Source of the DNA: a virus
Reading direction: 5' to 3' (one strand)
Length of the DNA: 31,891 bases
Virus record (IMG/VR): IMGVR_UViG_3300045974_000990
Location: 1-31,891 of that record
Below are positions 20,699 to 29,067 of the stretch, in pieces (the first letter of the stretch is position 1; each line of letters starts with the position of its first letter). The notes beneath the pieces are model-generated. The model was not told where the DNA came from. It saw only the letters and a program-made list of their open reading frames with translations, and ran no database searches. The translations under genes were made by a program, and so were the position numbers.

Positions 20699-23614
20699 GT
20701 GTCATCCGAACGCGTGATCAAGATTTCGATGCAGGCTCAGGTGTCTAACTACATCGCGGGCATGAAGCAGGTGCAGGCGGAGAACCAGAAGGCTGCGAAG
20801 ACTGCCGGGGATGCGCAGGCCCAGTTTGAGGCGCAGAACCAGGCCATGACTGGGCTTGGTGTCGGACTTCTCGCCGTGGGTGCCCTCGCTGCTGCTGGTG
20901 TCGGGTTGGCGATCAAGAAGTATGCCGAGTTCGATCAGGCAATGTCGAACGTTCAGGCGGCGACTCACGAGTCGACCGCCAACATGGCGCTCCTCAGGGA
21001 CGCTGCCCTCGAGGCTGGGGCGAAGACCGTGTACTCGGCTACCGAGGCGGCGACCGCCATCGAGGAACTCGCGAAGGCTGGCCTGTCGACGGCGGACATT
21101 CTCGGCGGCGCGCTCGATGGCGCTCTGTCCCTCGCTTCGGCTGGCGGGTTGAGTGTCGCGGATGCTGCAGCGACGGCGGCCACGGCTCTGACTTTGTTCA
21201 AGCTCAAGGGCTCCGACATCCCCCATGTCGCGGATCTTCTCGCGGCTGGTGCGGGCAAGGCTCAGGGTTCCGTCGATGATCTGTCGCAGGCACTCAACCA
21301 GGGCGGTTTGGTCGCGGCGCAGGCTGGTTTCTCCATTGAGGACACGACGGGTGTTCTTGCTGCGTTCGCTTCTGCGGGCCTGAAAGGGTCAGACGCGGGT
21401 ACGAGCCTCAAGACCGCGATTCTGGCCCTGCAGAAGCCGTCGTCGCTCGCTCAGGCGGCAATGGACCAGTACGGCATCAGTGTCTATGACTCGAACGGCA
21501 AGATGCTGTCATTCTCGGGCATCGCTGGGCAGTTGAAGGACAAGCTCGGCGGTCTGACTGACGAGCAGCGCAACGCCGCGCTCGCGACGATCTTCGGTAA
21601 CGACGCGGTTCGATCCGCAGCTGTCCTGTATTCCAACGGGGCGAAGGGCATCGATGGCTGGAACAAGAAGGTCAACGACTCCGGGTACGCCGCCGACACG
21701 GCACGGCAGCGGATCAACAACCTGAACGGCGACCTTGAGCAGCTCGGCGGTTCCTTCGATACCGCGCTGATCAAGTCCGGGTCGGCAGCTAACGAGGTTC
21801 TCCGCGGCATTGTGCAGACGGCGACGAACGCGGTCAATGCGTTTGGTGCCGCTCCTCCTGTTGTGCAGGGGACCGCTCTGGCCCTCGGCGCTCTTGCGGC
21901 TGCGACTCTCCTCGCTGGCGGGGCGTTCCTCGTTGGTGTGCCGAAGATTGCCCAGTTTCAGACCAGCCTTGCGCTCCTCAAGGATTCGACCATGCCGGGT
22001 GTGGCTGCCGGTGCGGCACGCATCGAAGGGGCGGTCGGCAAGGCGGGCACAATGCTCGGCAAGGCGGCGTCGTTCCTGACCGGCCCGTGGGGTATCGCCT
22101 TGGCAGCGGGAACTATCGCGGTTGATCAGCTATTCAAAATGATTGCGGCGGGCCAGACGACGACGGCCCAGTTCGAGAACAGTCTCAAGAACGCGGCGAG
22201 CGGGGCGGAACTTCTGCGGCAGGCTGCGCAAAGCGACGGACTCACGACGAGCCTGTTCGGTGACTATGGCGACGCCTTGAAGCACCTGCCTGCCCTCCTC
22301 GACAAGGCGGCAGCGGCGCAGAACAACTGGGGTAACCGGTTGAGCCTGTCCGCCAACGAGCTCGGGGCCATCGACGGGTTGGACCGGCTGGGCGACTCGC
22401 TTGCCACCCTGGCTGCGAAGGATCTCCCGTCCGCCCAGAAGGCGTTTCGGTCATTGTCGGACCAGAACCATTTGAACAAGGAGCAGCAGGCGGCGTTGCT
22501 CGAGACGATGCCGGCCTTGAAGGATGCTCTGGTCCAGCAGGCGACGACCCTTGGTGTGAACGTGTCGAGCTCTGACAAGGCGGCGAACGCGACCGCGCTC
22601 CTGAAACTGGCGATGGGAAGCGCGAAGCCGACCGCGATTGAGGCGGGCGACGCCTACCTGAAAGCGGCCGACGATGCGAAGGGGCTTGACGACAAGCTGC
22701 GGAACCTCATCGACACCGTGAACGCGGCGAACGGTGTTGGGCAGGACGCGGTGTCCTCGAATGCGTCATACCAGCAGTCCCTAGCCGATCTGAAAACGAC
22801 GATTGACGACATCGACCCGGCGACAGGCAAGGCACGCACTGGTGCTGAGGCATTCCAGCACACTCTTGATCAGGGAACAGCAGCAGGTTCCGCAAATGCG
22901 GCAATGCTCGCGGACCTCGCAGCGAAGGGCGAGGATGCGGCGGCTAAGCAGTTCGCCCTCGACGGGAACACGGCGGCTTATACCGCTTCCCTTCAGGCGA
23001 ACCATGATGCGGTCTATCAGAATGCTCTCGCCATCAGCGGCAACGCGGATGAAGCCCAGAAACTGGCGGACAAGGTTGCGGCCATGCCGACCGAGAAGCA
23101 GATCAAGTTCCTGGTTGACACGGCGGCGGCTGCGAAGGCCATCGACATCTTTATCGACGGGCAGTCGGGGAAAACAATCTGGCTGAACGCGAAGACCAGT
23201 TATGCCTACAGCTCCGGCACTGTTGGCGGCATCCCGCAGGGCAGGGGCAACGAGAACGGCGGCCTGTACAACCGCGGCGTGAAGGCGTTCGAGAACGGCG
23301 GGTTCCCCTCTGGCATCTACCCCGGCCGTCCGGGTGGCATTCACAAGTTCGCTGAGGACAAGCTGCCGTGGGAGACATACATCTCCCCGAAGCCCGGCCA
23401 CGAGCAGGAGAACATCGGCTACGCGATGGAGTCACTGCGTCGCCTCGGCGTGAAGCCGCAGTACGCGACCTCCTCGCCGGGTTACTCATCAGCGCCCACC
23501 TCAATGCAGGTCACGAATCACAACACGCTCACCGCGCCTGCCATCGAAACGCAGGACTCAGCCGTGTACGCGACCATCCTCGGTCGTTCTTTTGAGAGGG
23601 CGCTACGCCGATGA
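20699..23614 (+). CDS. Tape measure protein
   Basis: A 971-residue protein from a GTG. An N-terminal helical region (VIKISMQAQVSNYIAGMKQV) is followed by a hydrophobic stretch (MTGLGVGLLAVGALAAAG...) and the TP901-1-type core: VQAATHESTANMALLRDAAL, ATAIEELAKAGLSTADILGG, FASAGLKGSDAGTSLKTAIL. Hydrophobic helices recur near residues 395-415 and 455-475. The C-terminus has GGLYNRGVKAFENGGFPSG and LPWETYISPKPGHEQ, a segment common at actinophage tape-measure ends. It sets tail length and is ejected with DNA. The length suggests a tail near 145 nm by the usual ~1.5 Å per residue rule (inference). The stop overlaps the next ATG. Confidence 0.95.
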   Translation: MSSERVIKISMQAQVSNYIAGMKQVQAENQKAAKTAGDAQAQFEAQNQAMTGLGVGLLAVGALAAAGVGLAIKKYAEFDQAMSNVQAATHESTANMALLRDAALEAGAKTVYSATEAATAIEELAKAGLSTADILGGALDGALSLASAGGLSVADAAATAATALTLFKLKGSDIPHVADLLAAGAGKAQGSVDDLSQALNQGGLVAAQAGFSIEDTTGVLAAFASAGLKGSDAGTSLKTAILALQKPSSLAQAAMDQYGISVYDSNGKMLSFSGIAGQLKDKLGGLTDEQRNAALATIFGNDAVRSAAVLYSNGAKGIDGWNKKVNDSGYAADTARQRINNLNGDLEQLGGSFDTALIKSGSAANEVLRGIVQTATNAVNAFGAAPPVVQGTALALGALAAATLLAGGAFLVGVPKIAQFQTSLALLKDSTMPGVAAGAARIEGAVGKAGTMLGKAASFLTGPWGIALAAGTIAVDQLFKMIAAGQTTTAQFENSLKNAASGAELLRQAAQSDGLTTSLFGDYGDALKHLPALLDKAAAAQNNWGNRLSLSANELGAIDGLDRLGDSLATLAAKDLPSAQKAFRSLSDQNHLNKEQQAALLETMPALKDALVQQATTLGVNVSSSDKAANATALLKLAMGSAKPTAIEAGDAYLKAADDAKGLDDKLRNLIDTVNAANGVGQDAVSSNASYQQSLADLKTTIDDIDPATGKARTGAEAFQHTLDQGTAAGSANAAMLADLAAKGEDAAAKQFALDGNTAAYTASLQANHDAVYQNALAISGNADEAQKLADKVAAMPTEKQIKFLVDTAAAAKAIDIFIDGQSGKTIWLNAKTSYAYSSGTVGGIPQGRGNENGGLYNRGVKAFENGGFPSGIYPGRPGGIHKFAEDKLPWETYISPKPGHEQENIGYAMESLRRLGVKPQYATSSPGYSSAPTSMQVTNHNTLTAPAIETQDSAVYATILGRSFERALRR

Positions 23615-24462
23615 CGACCCTCCAATTCGATGGGCTGACGTTTGATGACGCGGCCAACTCTGGGCTGATCCTCCATTCGTGGGAGGGCTGGTGGGAGGGT
23701 CCGCCGATCCGCTCGAGTACCTCGCCGCGCAACCAGGCTGATGGTGACTTCGGGTCGGTGCGGAACTGGCGCGGGTCTCGGCCTGTCACGGTAGAGGCTG
23801 GCTATATCGGTGCAGCAATGTCGGACACGCGGGCGATGATTCGTCGGCTCGCGGCAATGCAGGCATCCGGGGTGCCGTCCCCATTTCGGGTTACGGATGC
23901 GGATGGGTCGCTGCAGTCGGTGATGGCTCTGGTCGCCCCACCGGTCCCGCCGAAGCAGTTGGGTGTCCCGCGGTTCGACTTCTCGTTCGATGTCGTCGGG
24001 TATGACCCGTTGCTGTATGGCGATCCGGTGGTCACGACGACTGGAGTTCCGGTCTCGGCCGGTGGTCTTGTGTGGCCGCTCGGTTCCGGTTCGGGCTACA
24101 TCGACTTCGGGGCCGCGTCGTCGTCGGGTCGCGCGACCACGGCGAATCCGGGCTCGGCCGCAACGCTGCCTCTACTTGAGGTGACGGGTGGTCTGTCGCT
24201 CGGTTTCGTGATCGCAGATGTGATGACGGGCAGCTATATCCGAGTCGACCGGGTGGTGCCGCTCGGCTCCACCGTGTTCATCAACCAGCGCACCGGTCGA
24301 ATCACGATCGATGCGCCAGGGAACGACATCGGCCAGTTTGTGACCCGCCGCGATCTGCTCCCTGTTCCGGCCGGCGCGACACGTCAGTTCCAACTTTCCC
24401 CCCTCGGTGCGGTCACGGGCACACCGATCCTCACTGTCCGCACTTCACCCGCTTACCTCTAG
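23611..24462 (+). CDS. Distal tail protein (Dit-like minor tail)
   Basis: A 283-residue protein overlapping the tape measure by ATGA. N-terminal LQFDGLTFDDAANSGLILHS, central VTVEAGYIGAAMSDTRAMIR, and the Dit-typical DFSFDVVGYDPLLYGDPVV junction precede a beta-galactose-binding-like C-terminal half ending in PILTVRTSPAYL. Dit forms the hub ring between tail tube and tip. Confidence 0.85.
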   Translation: MTTLQFDGLTFDDAANSGLILHSWEGWWEGPPIRSSTSPRNQADGDFGSVRNWRGSRPVTVEAGYIGAAMSDTRAMIRRLAAMQASGVPSPFRVTDADGSLQSVMALVAPPVPPKQLGVPRFDFSFDVVGYDPLLYGDPVVTTTGVPVSAGGLVWPLGSGSGYIDFGAASSSGRATTANPGSAATLPLLEVTGGLSLGFVIADVMTGSYIRVDRVVPLGSTVFINQRTGRITIDAPGNDIGQFVTRRDLLPVPAGATRQFQLSPLGAVTGTPILTVRTSPAYL

Positions 24463-24471
24463 GAGATCACC

Positions 24472-25464
24472 GTGGCACTTCGTAAAGGCTTCCCTGCCAA
24501 ACTGTCCGGTTCAGCGGCTGATGCTGATGATCTGCGGTACAACCTTGCTGGGGCTGTTGTTCGTGATGCTTCCGGCATCCCCCGGGATGGTTTGTTTCCC
24601 CCTACGGGTGGGACGCTGCTGACTGCTACTGGTACGTGGAATGTGTCGGTTGGCGCCTTCTTTGGGGTTGCCGTGCGGGATGGAGGTGTGGTCCTCCTCT
24701 CGAACGACGGGGCAGCGAACGCGCTGGTCAGTGGTGCGCCGGGTGCGAACTCCCGCCTTGATGTGTTCTATGCGAAGCAGAACGATGCATCTGGGACGGT
24801 CACAACCCCGGATGCGAACAACCTGCCGATCTTCGGAGTACTGGCGGGCATCCCATCCGCGACTCCTGTCCGCAACCCGGCTGGTCTTCCATCTGGTGCG
24901 CTCGAGTTGGGGACGATCCGCGTCCCCTCGACTGCGCTGGCGACGAACTCGGCTGGTGTGGTCATCACGCCGACATTTCAGTACACGGCGATGGCGGGCG
25001 GGAACATTCTGTTTCGCACTGCTGCGGAACGTGATGCGTACGCGGGGTCGTTGAGTCAACGCGGGACGGTGTTCTCTGATCCGACGCCGGCGAACAACGG
25101 TGATTTCGTTTCGAATGGGTCTGTGTGGTCGCGCCCTGTTTACCGCACCCTGCTGGGTGCTCCGGGCAGTGTGTTGGCAGGCGCGGTTCCGACTGTCGCA
25201 GCCCCTATTTTGGAGCAGTCGGGCACGTTCAGTGTGACCACGAACGTCAACGGGGATTCGTCGTTCAATTTCCCCGCTCCGTTCCCGAATGGTCTGATCA
25301 GTGTCCGGTTGGAGAGGTTCAACTTCGTTTCCGTCGCCGCAGTCCTCACGGTCGGCAATGCAACGCAGACGGTCGGGTCGTACTCGTGGCGCACCTACTC
25401 CACGTCGGGCGCACCACTCGTCTCCACAACTGTGTCATTCGCCTACCACGCGATCGGCTGGTAA
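24472..25464 (+). CDS. Minor tail protein (tip/receptor-binding candidate)
   Basis: A 330-residue protein from a GTG with AGGAG (24461-24465) overlapping the preceding stop. The N-terminal domain (MALRKGFPAKLSGSAADADD, VRDASGIPRDGLFPP) is a phage baseplate-attachment style module. The middle has FRTAAERDAYAGSLSQRGTV, and the C-terminus is beta-rich (SFNFPAPFPNGLISVRLERF ... STTVSFAYHAIGW) as in receptor-binding heads. The exact receptor role is inferred from position and composition. Confidence 0.75.
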   Translation: MALRKGFPAKLSGSAADADDLRYNLAGAVVRDASGIPRDGLFPPTGGTLLTATGTWNVSVGAFFGVAVRDGGVVLLSNDGAANALVSGAPGANSRLDVFYAKQNDASGTVTTPDANNLPIFGVLAGIPSATPVRNPAGLPSGALELGTIRVPSTALATNSAGVVITPTFQYTAMAGGNILFRTAAERDAYAGSLSQRGTVFSDPTPANNGDFVSNGSVWSRPVYRTLLGAPGSVLAGAVPTVAAPILEQSGTFSVTTNVNGDSSFNFPAPFPNGLISVRLERFNFVSVAAVLTVGNATQTVGSYSWRTYSTSGAPLVSTTVSFAYHAIGW

Positions 25465-26315
25465 TGGCCACTCTCATTCGCCCTTGCGCCTACGACGGCG
25501 GTCCAGTCGCGGGCGGGTCGTACTGGTTCGACCGCGGCGCTCACAGGCCCCGATTCCATCAGGGCGTCGACCTGCCCCTGTCCACGGGGACGCCCCTCTA
25601 CGGCTGCGGTGACGGCACGGTCATCGGCGTGGTGAAAGGCAGCACCGGCGGCGGGTATTACGTCACCTGCCTCTACCTGGTGGGCGGCGCCCGCATTCAG
25701 GTGATCACCATGCACATGTCCCGCATCGACGTGGAGCTCGGGCAGACCGTCACCACCTCAACCCAGCTGGGACTGTCCGGCGGCAAATACGGTGCGGTCG
25801 GTTCCGGCGATTCCACCGGCTCCCACCTGCACCTCCAAGTGGTCGTGAACGGGAACCTCACCAACCCCGACCACATCCTCACCGACCGTTCGGCGCCCGC
25901 CGGCGAGACCATCACACCACCCCCAGGAGACGACACCATGAGCCAGCAGGACATCGACGCCATCACCGCCCACATCGACGCGGCGGTTGTCGCCCGCGAT
26001 AAGCAGCTGCTCGCCGGGTACGGACAGCACCGGGTTTTCCAGTGCGACCCCACCGTCGGGAAAGCTGAATCCGGCCAGATAGTCGCCGCAGCCCCCGGGG
26101 TGTGGATGCCGTTCCCGTCCTTCGACTACTACAAGCTGGCCCTCGCCCGGAACATCATCACCGACGAGATCACCCACCTTCCGTGGAACGAGTTCACGTT
26201 CTGGCGTGACGTGCTCTACCTCGCATCCGAAGTGAACGACAACAAGACCCTCGCCGCCGTGAACGCCCTCCCGGCCGCGACCGTGCAGGCGCTAATCGGC
26301 AAGCTGTCCAAGTAG
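25464..26315 (+). CDS. M23 (LytM-type) peptidase: tail-tip lysin or endolysin
   Basis: A 283-residue protein whose ATG overlaps the preceding TAA. The metallopeptidase M23 domain (residues 1-150) keeps all zinc and catalytic residues: HQGVD (H32, D36), MHMS with H84, and HLHLQV (H121, H123). These enzymes cut peptide bridges in peptidoglycan. After a Pro-rich linker (APAGETITPPPGDD, about 144-157) a helical C-terminal module starts MSQQDIDAITAHIDAAVVAR and may be a cell-wall or tail-binding part. It lies among minor tail genes, so local wall digestion at DNA entry is likely. No other endolysin is present in the window, so it may also serve lysis. Confidence 0.85.
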   Translation: MATLIRPCAYDGGPVAGGSYWFDRGAHRPRFHQGVDLPLSTGTPLYGCGDGTVIGVVKGSTGGGYYVTCLYLVGGARIQVITMHMSRIDVELGQTVTTSTQLGLSGGKYGAVGSGDSTGSHLHLQVVVNGNLTNPDHILTDRSAPAGETITPPPGDDTMSQQDIDAITAHIDAAVVARDKQLLAGYGQHRVFQCDPTVGKAESGQIVAAAPGVWMPFPSFDYYKLALARNIITDEITHLPWNEFTFWRDVLYLASEVNDNKTLAAVNALPAATVQALIGKLSK

Positions 26316-26337
26316 CCTCCACCTGAAAGGTGATGCC

Positions 26338-27552
26338 GTGACCCGCTACATCCTCGGCAGTCTGCTGACAGGGCGCCGCATTGTGGACCTGAACGTCGTA
26401 GACGGTCCGTGGTCCACCGCGATCAAGAGCACCGGTTCGGTTAGTTGCACTGTGGACCTCAACGATCCGGACATTCAGGTGCTCGGGTTGCGGAACTCGG
26501 CGGAAGTCGCGCAGACGTTCCTCGGCGTTGTGGAGGGAGATGTGATCAAGGAAGCTGGTCCTTTGTGGACCAGCACCTACTCGCGCGATGCCGGAACAAT
26601 GCAGCTCGGTGCGGCGAACATGGCCTCGTTGTTCGATCACCGACTCATCCTCCCCGTCCTCGCGCAGACTCTCTCCACCGACCTGTGGACGATCCCCGAC
26701 CCAGTAGACGCGACGAAAACGATCCCGAACCCGGCACTCTCCACCGTGTTCACGAACATCAGCCTTGCGACGAGGGCTAAGCGGCTCATTCAGCAAGCGT
26801 TGACATGGACGGGCGGCAACGTCCCCATCGTGTTCCAGGCGGACGAGGTTGAGACGCGCACGGAAACGATCCTCGGTACTGACTTCAAGTCGGTGTGGTC
26901 TGCCATTCAGGACCTCATGAACCGGGTGTCCGGGCCTGAGGTTGCCCTGATCCCCCGATTCACGACCGACAATCTTGGTGTTGAGTGGGTGCTGCGGACG
27001 GGGACGATCGCGCAACCGCTGGTCACGTCCAACTCGGTCCTGTTCTGGAATGTCACCGCAGCAGAAACCCCCGTCTCCGGTTTGGTGATCGATAAGGACG
27101 GCTCGAACATGGGTTCCCTGTCGTGGCAGACCGGTGGCCGGGCAATCGCTGACGTGCTGGTGTCCCGCGCGGCTGACCCGTTTCTGCTCGACGCCAAATA
27201 TCCGCTCATGGAAACCATGGATTCGTCACACACTGATGTGGTGTTGCAGGCCACGTTGGATGATTACGCACGGTCGGATGTGGCGTTGGGCCGCGCACCC
27301 ACCTCCGTGTGGTCGATGAACGTGCAAGCACACCCGACTGACCAGTACGGCAACCCGTCAGCCCCGTGGGTGGATCAGGTTTCGGTGGGCGATTTTGCTG
27401 ACCTGTACATTGCCCCCCTCGACCCGGTGACCGGGCTCGGGGACCTGTACTACCCCGAAGGCGGCACATTCCGGCACCGCATCACCAGCATCGCCGGCGA
27501 CGCGAAGGGCGAACAGATCAAACTCACATTCGCACCGAAAGTAGGGTCCTGA
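26338..27552 (+). CDS. Minor tail protein (tail-tip hub / Tal-like N-domain)
   Basis: A 404-residue protein from a GTG with GAAAGGTGA upstream. The N-terminal strand pattern (YILGSLLTGRRIVDLNVVDG, KSTGSVSCTVDLNDP) and the central IPRFTTDNLGVEWVLRTG and SRAADPFLLDAKYPLMETMD regions match actinophage minor tail proteins that form the tip hub beneath Dit. The C-terminal part (SVGDFADLYIAPLDPVTGLG) is beta-rich. No enzymatic motif seen. The next gene overlaps by TGATG. Confidence 0.82.
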   Translation: MTRYILGSLLTGRRIVDLNVVDGPWSTAIKSTGSVSCTVDLNDPDIQVLGLRNSAEVAQTFLGVVEGDVIKEAGPLWTSTYSRDAGTMQLGAANMASLFDHRLILPVLAQTLSTDLWTIPDPVDATKTIPNPALSTVFTNISLATRAKRLIQQALTWTGGNVPIVFQADEVETRTETILGTDFKSVWSAIQDLMNRVSGPEVALIPRFTTDNLGVEWVLRTGTIAQPLVTSNSVLFWNVTAAETPVSGLVIDKDGSNMGSLSWQTGGRAIADVLVSRAADPFLLDAKYPLMETMDSSHTDVVLQATLDDYARSDVALGRAPTSVWSMNVQAHPTDQYGNPSAPWVDQVSVGDFADLYIAPLDPVTGLGDLYYPEGGTFRHRITSIAGDAKGEQIKLTFAPKVGS

Positions 27553-28226
27553 TGGGTGACTACGCATCCCCTCCCGGCCCCGGCCTCGCCTCACTGGTCA
27601 GTGAGCTTCGCGACATCCGCGCGGAGCTGCGCACCCTGCAACGCCCGTCAGGTGTCGATGTTGGTGGTCTCCTGGCCCAAGTGCAGATGGCTCTCGCGAA
27701 CATCACCACGACGGTGACGACAGCGATCAACGCCCTTTCGTATACGCGTGCGGTGATCGACTCGAAGATCGCTAACCCGCCGGCCGGATCCGCTGTGACC
27801 GGGAACATCAGCGCCACCGGTGATATCAACCTCACCGGGGACCTGTACACCCCGCACGGGCTCGCCACTCCAGTAACCTCGGGCTATTTTGCTGCCTACA
27901 TCAACTTCGATGGGCGACTCGGGCGCACTGTTTCCGCCCGCCGGTACAAGCAAGACATCACCGCATGGGCGCCCGATGCGCAAGCAGTCTTCGCCCTGCG
28001 TTTGGTGACCTACCGCCTCAAGTCGAACGTGACAGGCATGGGCGACAAAGCACCTGTCGAAGTGGGAATGATCGCAGAAGAACTCGTCGCGCTGGGCCTT
28101 GGCTGGCTGGTGCTTTACATCAACGGCGAGGTCGAGGGCATCGCTTACGAGAAGATCGCCCTACTGCTTCTGCCTGTTGTGCAGGACCACGAAAAGCGTC
28201 TGCTCGCGCTAGAGGCTCGCCTCTAG
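27552..28226 (+). CDS. Short tail protein with peptidase S74 (intramolecular chaperone) domain
   Basis: A 224-residue protein. The N-terminal 70 residues form a coiled-coil segment (LVSELRDIRAELRTLQRP ...), followed by a short GNISATGDINLTGDLYT beta-repeat and the S74 domain: SARRYKQDI (catalytic-type S128, K133, D135), VEVGMIAEEL and IAYEKIALLLLPVVQDHEKR. S74 domains help trimeric fibres fold and then cut themselves off. The mature part here would be only about 127 residues, a very short appendage. Ends convergently with the minus-strand gene, overlapping it by 4 nt. Confidence 0.9.
   Translation: MGDYASPPGPGLASLVSELRDIRAELRTLQRPSGVDVGGLLAQVQMALANITTTVTTAINALSYTRAVIDSKIANPPAGSAVTGNISATGDINLTGDLYTPHGLATPVTSGYFAAYINFDGRLGRTVSARRYKQDITAWAPDAQAVFALRLVTYRLKSNVTGMGDKAPVEVGMIAEELVALGLGWLVLYINGEVEGIAYEKIALLLLPVVQDHEKRLLALEARL
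28209..28226. terminator. Perfect hairpin at convergent gene ends
   Basis: CTAGAGG-ctcg-CCTCTAG covers the last codons and stop of the S74 gene and, on the other strand, the stop of the exported-protein gene; each TAG is part of the stem. Outside the stem GCG/CGC can extend pairing with one bulge. There is no T-run, so it may act as a bidirectional mRNA 3' end rather than a strong terminator. Confidence 0.55.
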
Positions 28227-28735
28227 GCGCAAACGGCGTGGTCGATGTCGCCGTTACCCGACTGGCTGTCACAGAACGTGGCCGGGTCAACGATGTCACG
28301 CTGGCCGTAGTTGCCCGCATTCGGGTCGGTGACGATGAACGTGGGGATTGGCGTTCCTGCGGGCGCGTGGCCCGGCTCCCACGTCGCTCCCGCTGCGGCC
28401 CGCTGCCTGACTGGTGCCTTGACTGCGGCTGCGGCTTTCGCGGCTGCATCAGCGGCAGCCTGAGCGGCAGCAGCGTTGGCAGCATCAACAGCGGCCTGTG
28501 CGGCTGCTGCGGCTTCCTCCGCAGCGAGGGCTTCGGCTGCATTCACCTGAGACGTTGCGGTCGCATCCGCGAGAGCTTCCGGCGACGTGGGCGAATCCGC
28601 GGCAGATATCGGCTGGTCATGCAACACGAAATGTCGCGCCGTCGGGGTAGCGAGCGGGTTCGCGTAAGCGACCGCTGACCCACCCACAACGGCGATTGCA
28701 ACAGCGGTGACGATAGCCCACGTTTTGATTCCCAT
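28223..28735 (-). CDS. Exported Ala-rich protein with C-terminal Cys pair
   Basis: A 170-residue protein read on the minus strand. The ATG at 28735 starts a clean signal peptide, MGIKTWAIVTAVAIAVVGGS then AVAYA with probable cleavage before NPLATP. In-frame starts upstream (ATG 28747, TTG 28768) would only lengthen the N-terminus. The middle (about residues 55-110) is a nearly uncharged Ala-rich helix with heptad-like AA repeats. The C-terminal domain (PTFIVTDPNAGNYGQRDIVD..., FCDSQSGNGDIDHAVCA) has two Cys that may form a disulfide outside the membrane. It is transcribed against the late operon from its own upstream region. Candidate lysogenic-conversion, superinfection-exclusion or cell-surface protein; no family recognised. 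Confidence 0.75.
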   Translation of the reverse strand: MGIKTWAIVTAVAIAVVGGSAVAYANPLATPTARHFVLHDQPISAADSPTSPEALADATATSQVNAAEALAAEEAAAAAQAAVDAANAAAAQAAADAAAKAAAAVKAPVRQRAAAGATWEPGHAPAGTPIPTFIVTDPNAGNYGQRDIVDPATFCDSQSGNGDIDHAVCA

Positions 28736-28821
28736 AGCACAGACCATAGACCTGTCTACCCCAGACAAGCAATTAAATACTCACATTCACCCCCACAGTG
28801 GGGCGACCAGATAGGGGCCAC
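28736..28821. promoter_or_regulatory. Divergent intergenic region with two palindromes
   Basis: Between the minus-strand gene and the + strand membrane gene, the inverted repeats TGTCT-acccc-AGACA (28753-28767) and CCCCAC-a-GTGGGG (28791-28803) flank the only AT-rich block nearby (CAATTAAATACTCACATTCA, 28770-28789). This looks like a regulated promoter for the minus-strand gene, with a TATTTAAT-like -10 on that strand. No convincing -35 element could be assigned. Confidence 0.5.
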
Positions 28822-29061
28822 ATGCCAGCTTGGCTCCCGTACGTGCTCGGCGGCATCGTCGCCTTCGCCGTCGGCTACCTGACCTTCATCGCCGCGAGAC
28901 AGAACACCAACCTGGCACGCACAACCCGACTCGAGGTGCGCCTAGACACCTTGGAAGGCAAAGTCGGCCGGCGCGACGACTACGTGAACGTGCTCAGGGG
29001 TCACATCGATTCCGGCCAACCGCCGCCATCGCCGCCGTACCCCGATGGTTATTGGGAATAG
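28822..29061 (+). CDS. Small membrane protein with coiled coil
   Basis: A 79-residue protein. AGGGG (28813-28817) fits the ATG at 28822; a GTG at 28798 is in frame but inside the palindrome. One N-terminal transmembrane helix (WLPYVLGGIVAFAVGYLTFI) is followed by a charged helix (RTTRLEVRLDTLEGKVGRRD) and a Pro-rich end. Such one-helix/coiled-coil proteins stand next to holins in many actinophages and may assist lysis. Confidence 0.75.
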   Translation: MPAWLPYVLGGIVAFAVGYLTFIAARQNTNLARTTRLEVRLDTLEGKVGRRDDYVNVLRGHIDSGQPPPSPPYPDGYWE

Positions 29062-29067
29062 GACCAA

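Noticed and set aside
27965-28678. 237-codon plus-strand ORF over the end of the S74 gene and the exported-protein gene
   Set aside because: The S74 motifs in the other forward frame and the signal peptide on the minus strand are far stronger. This frame is Arg/Cys-rich without recognisable structure.
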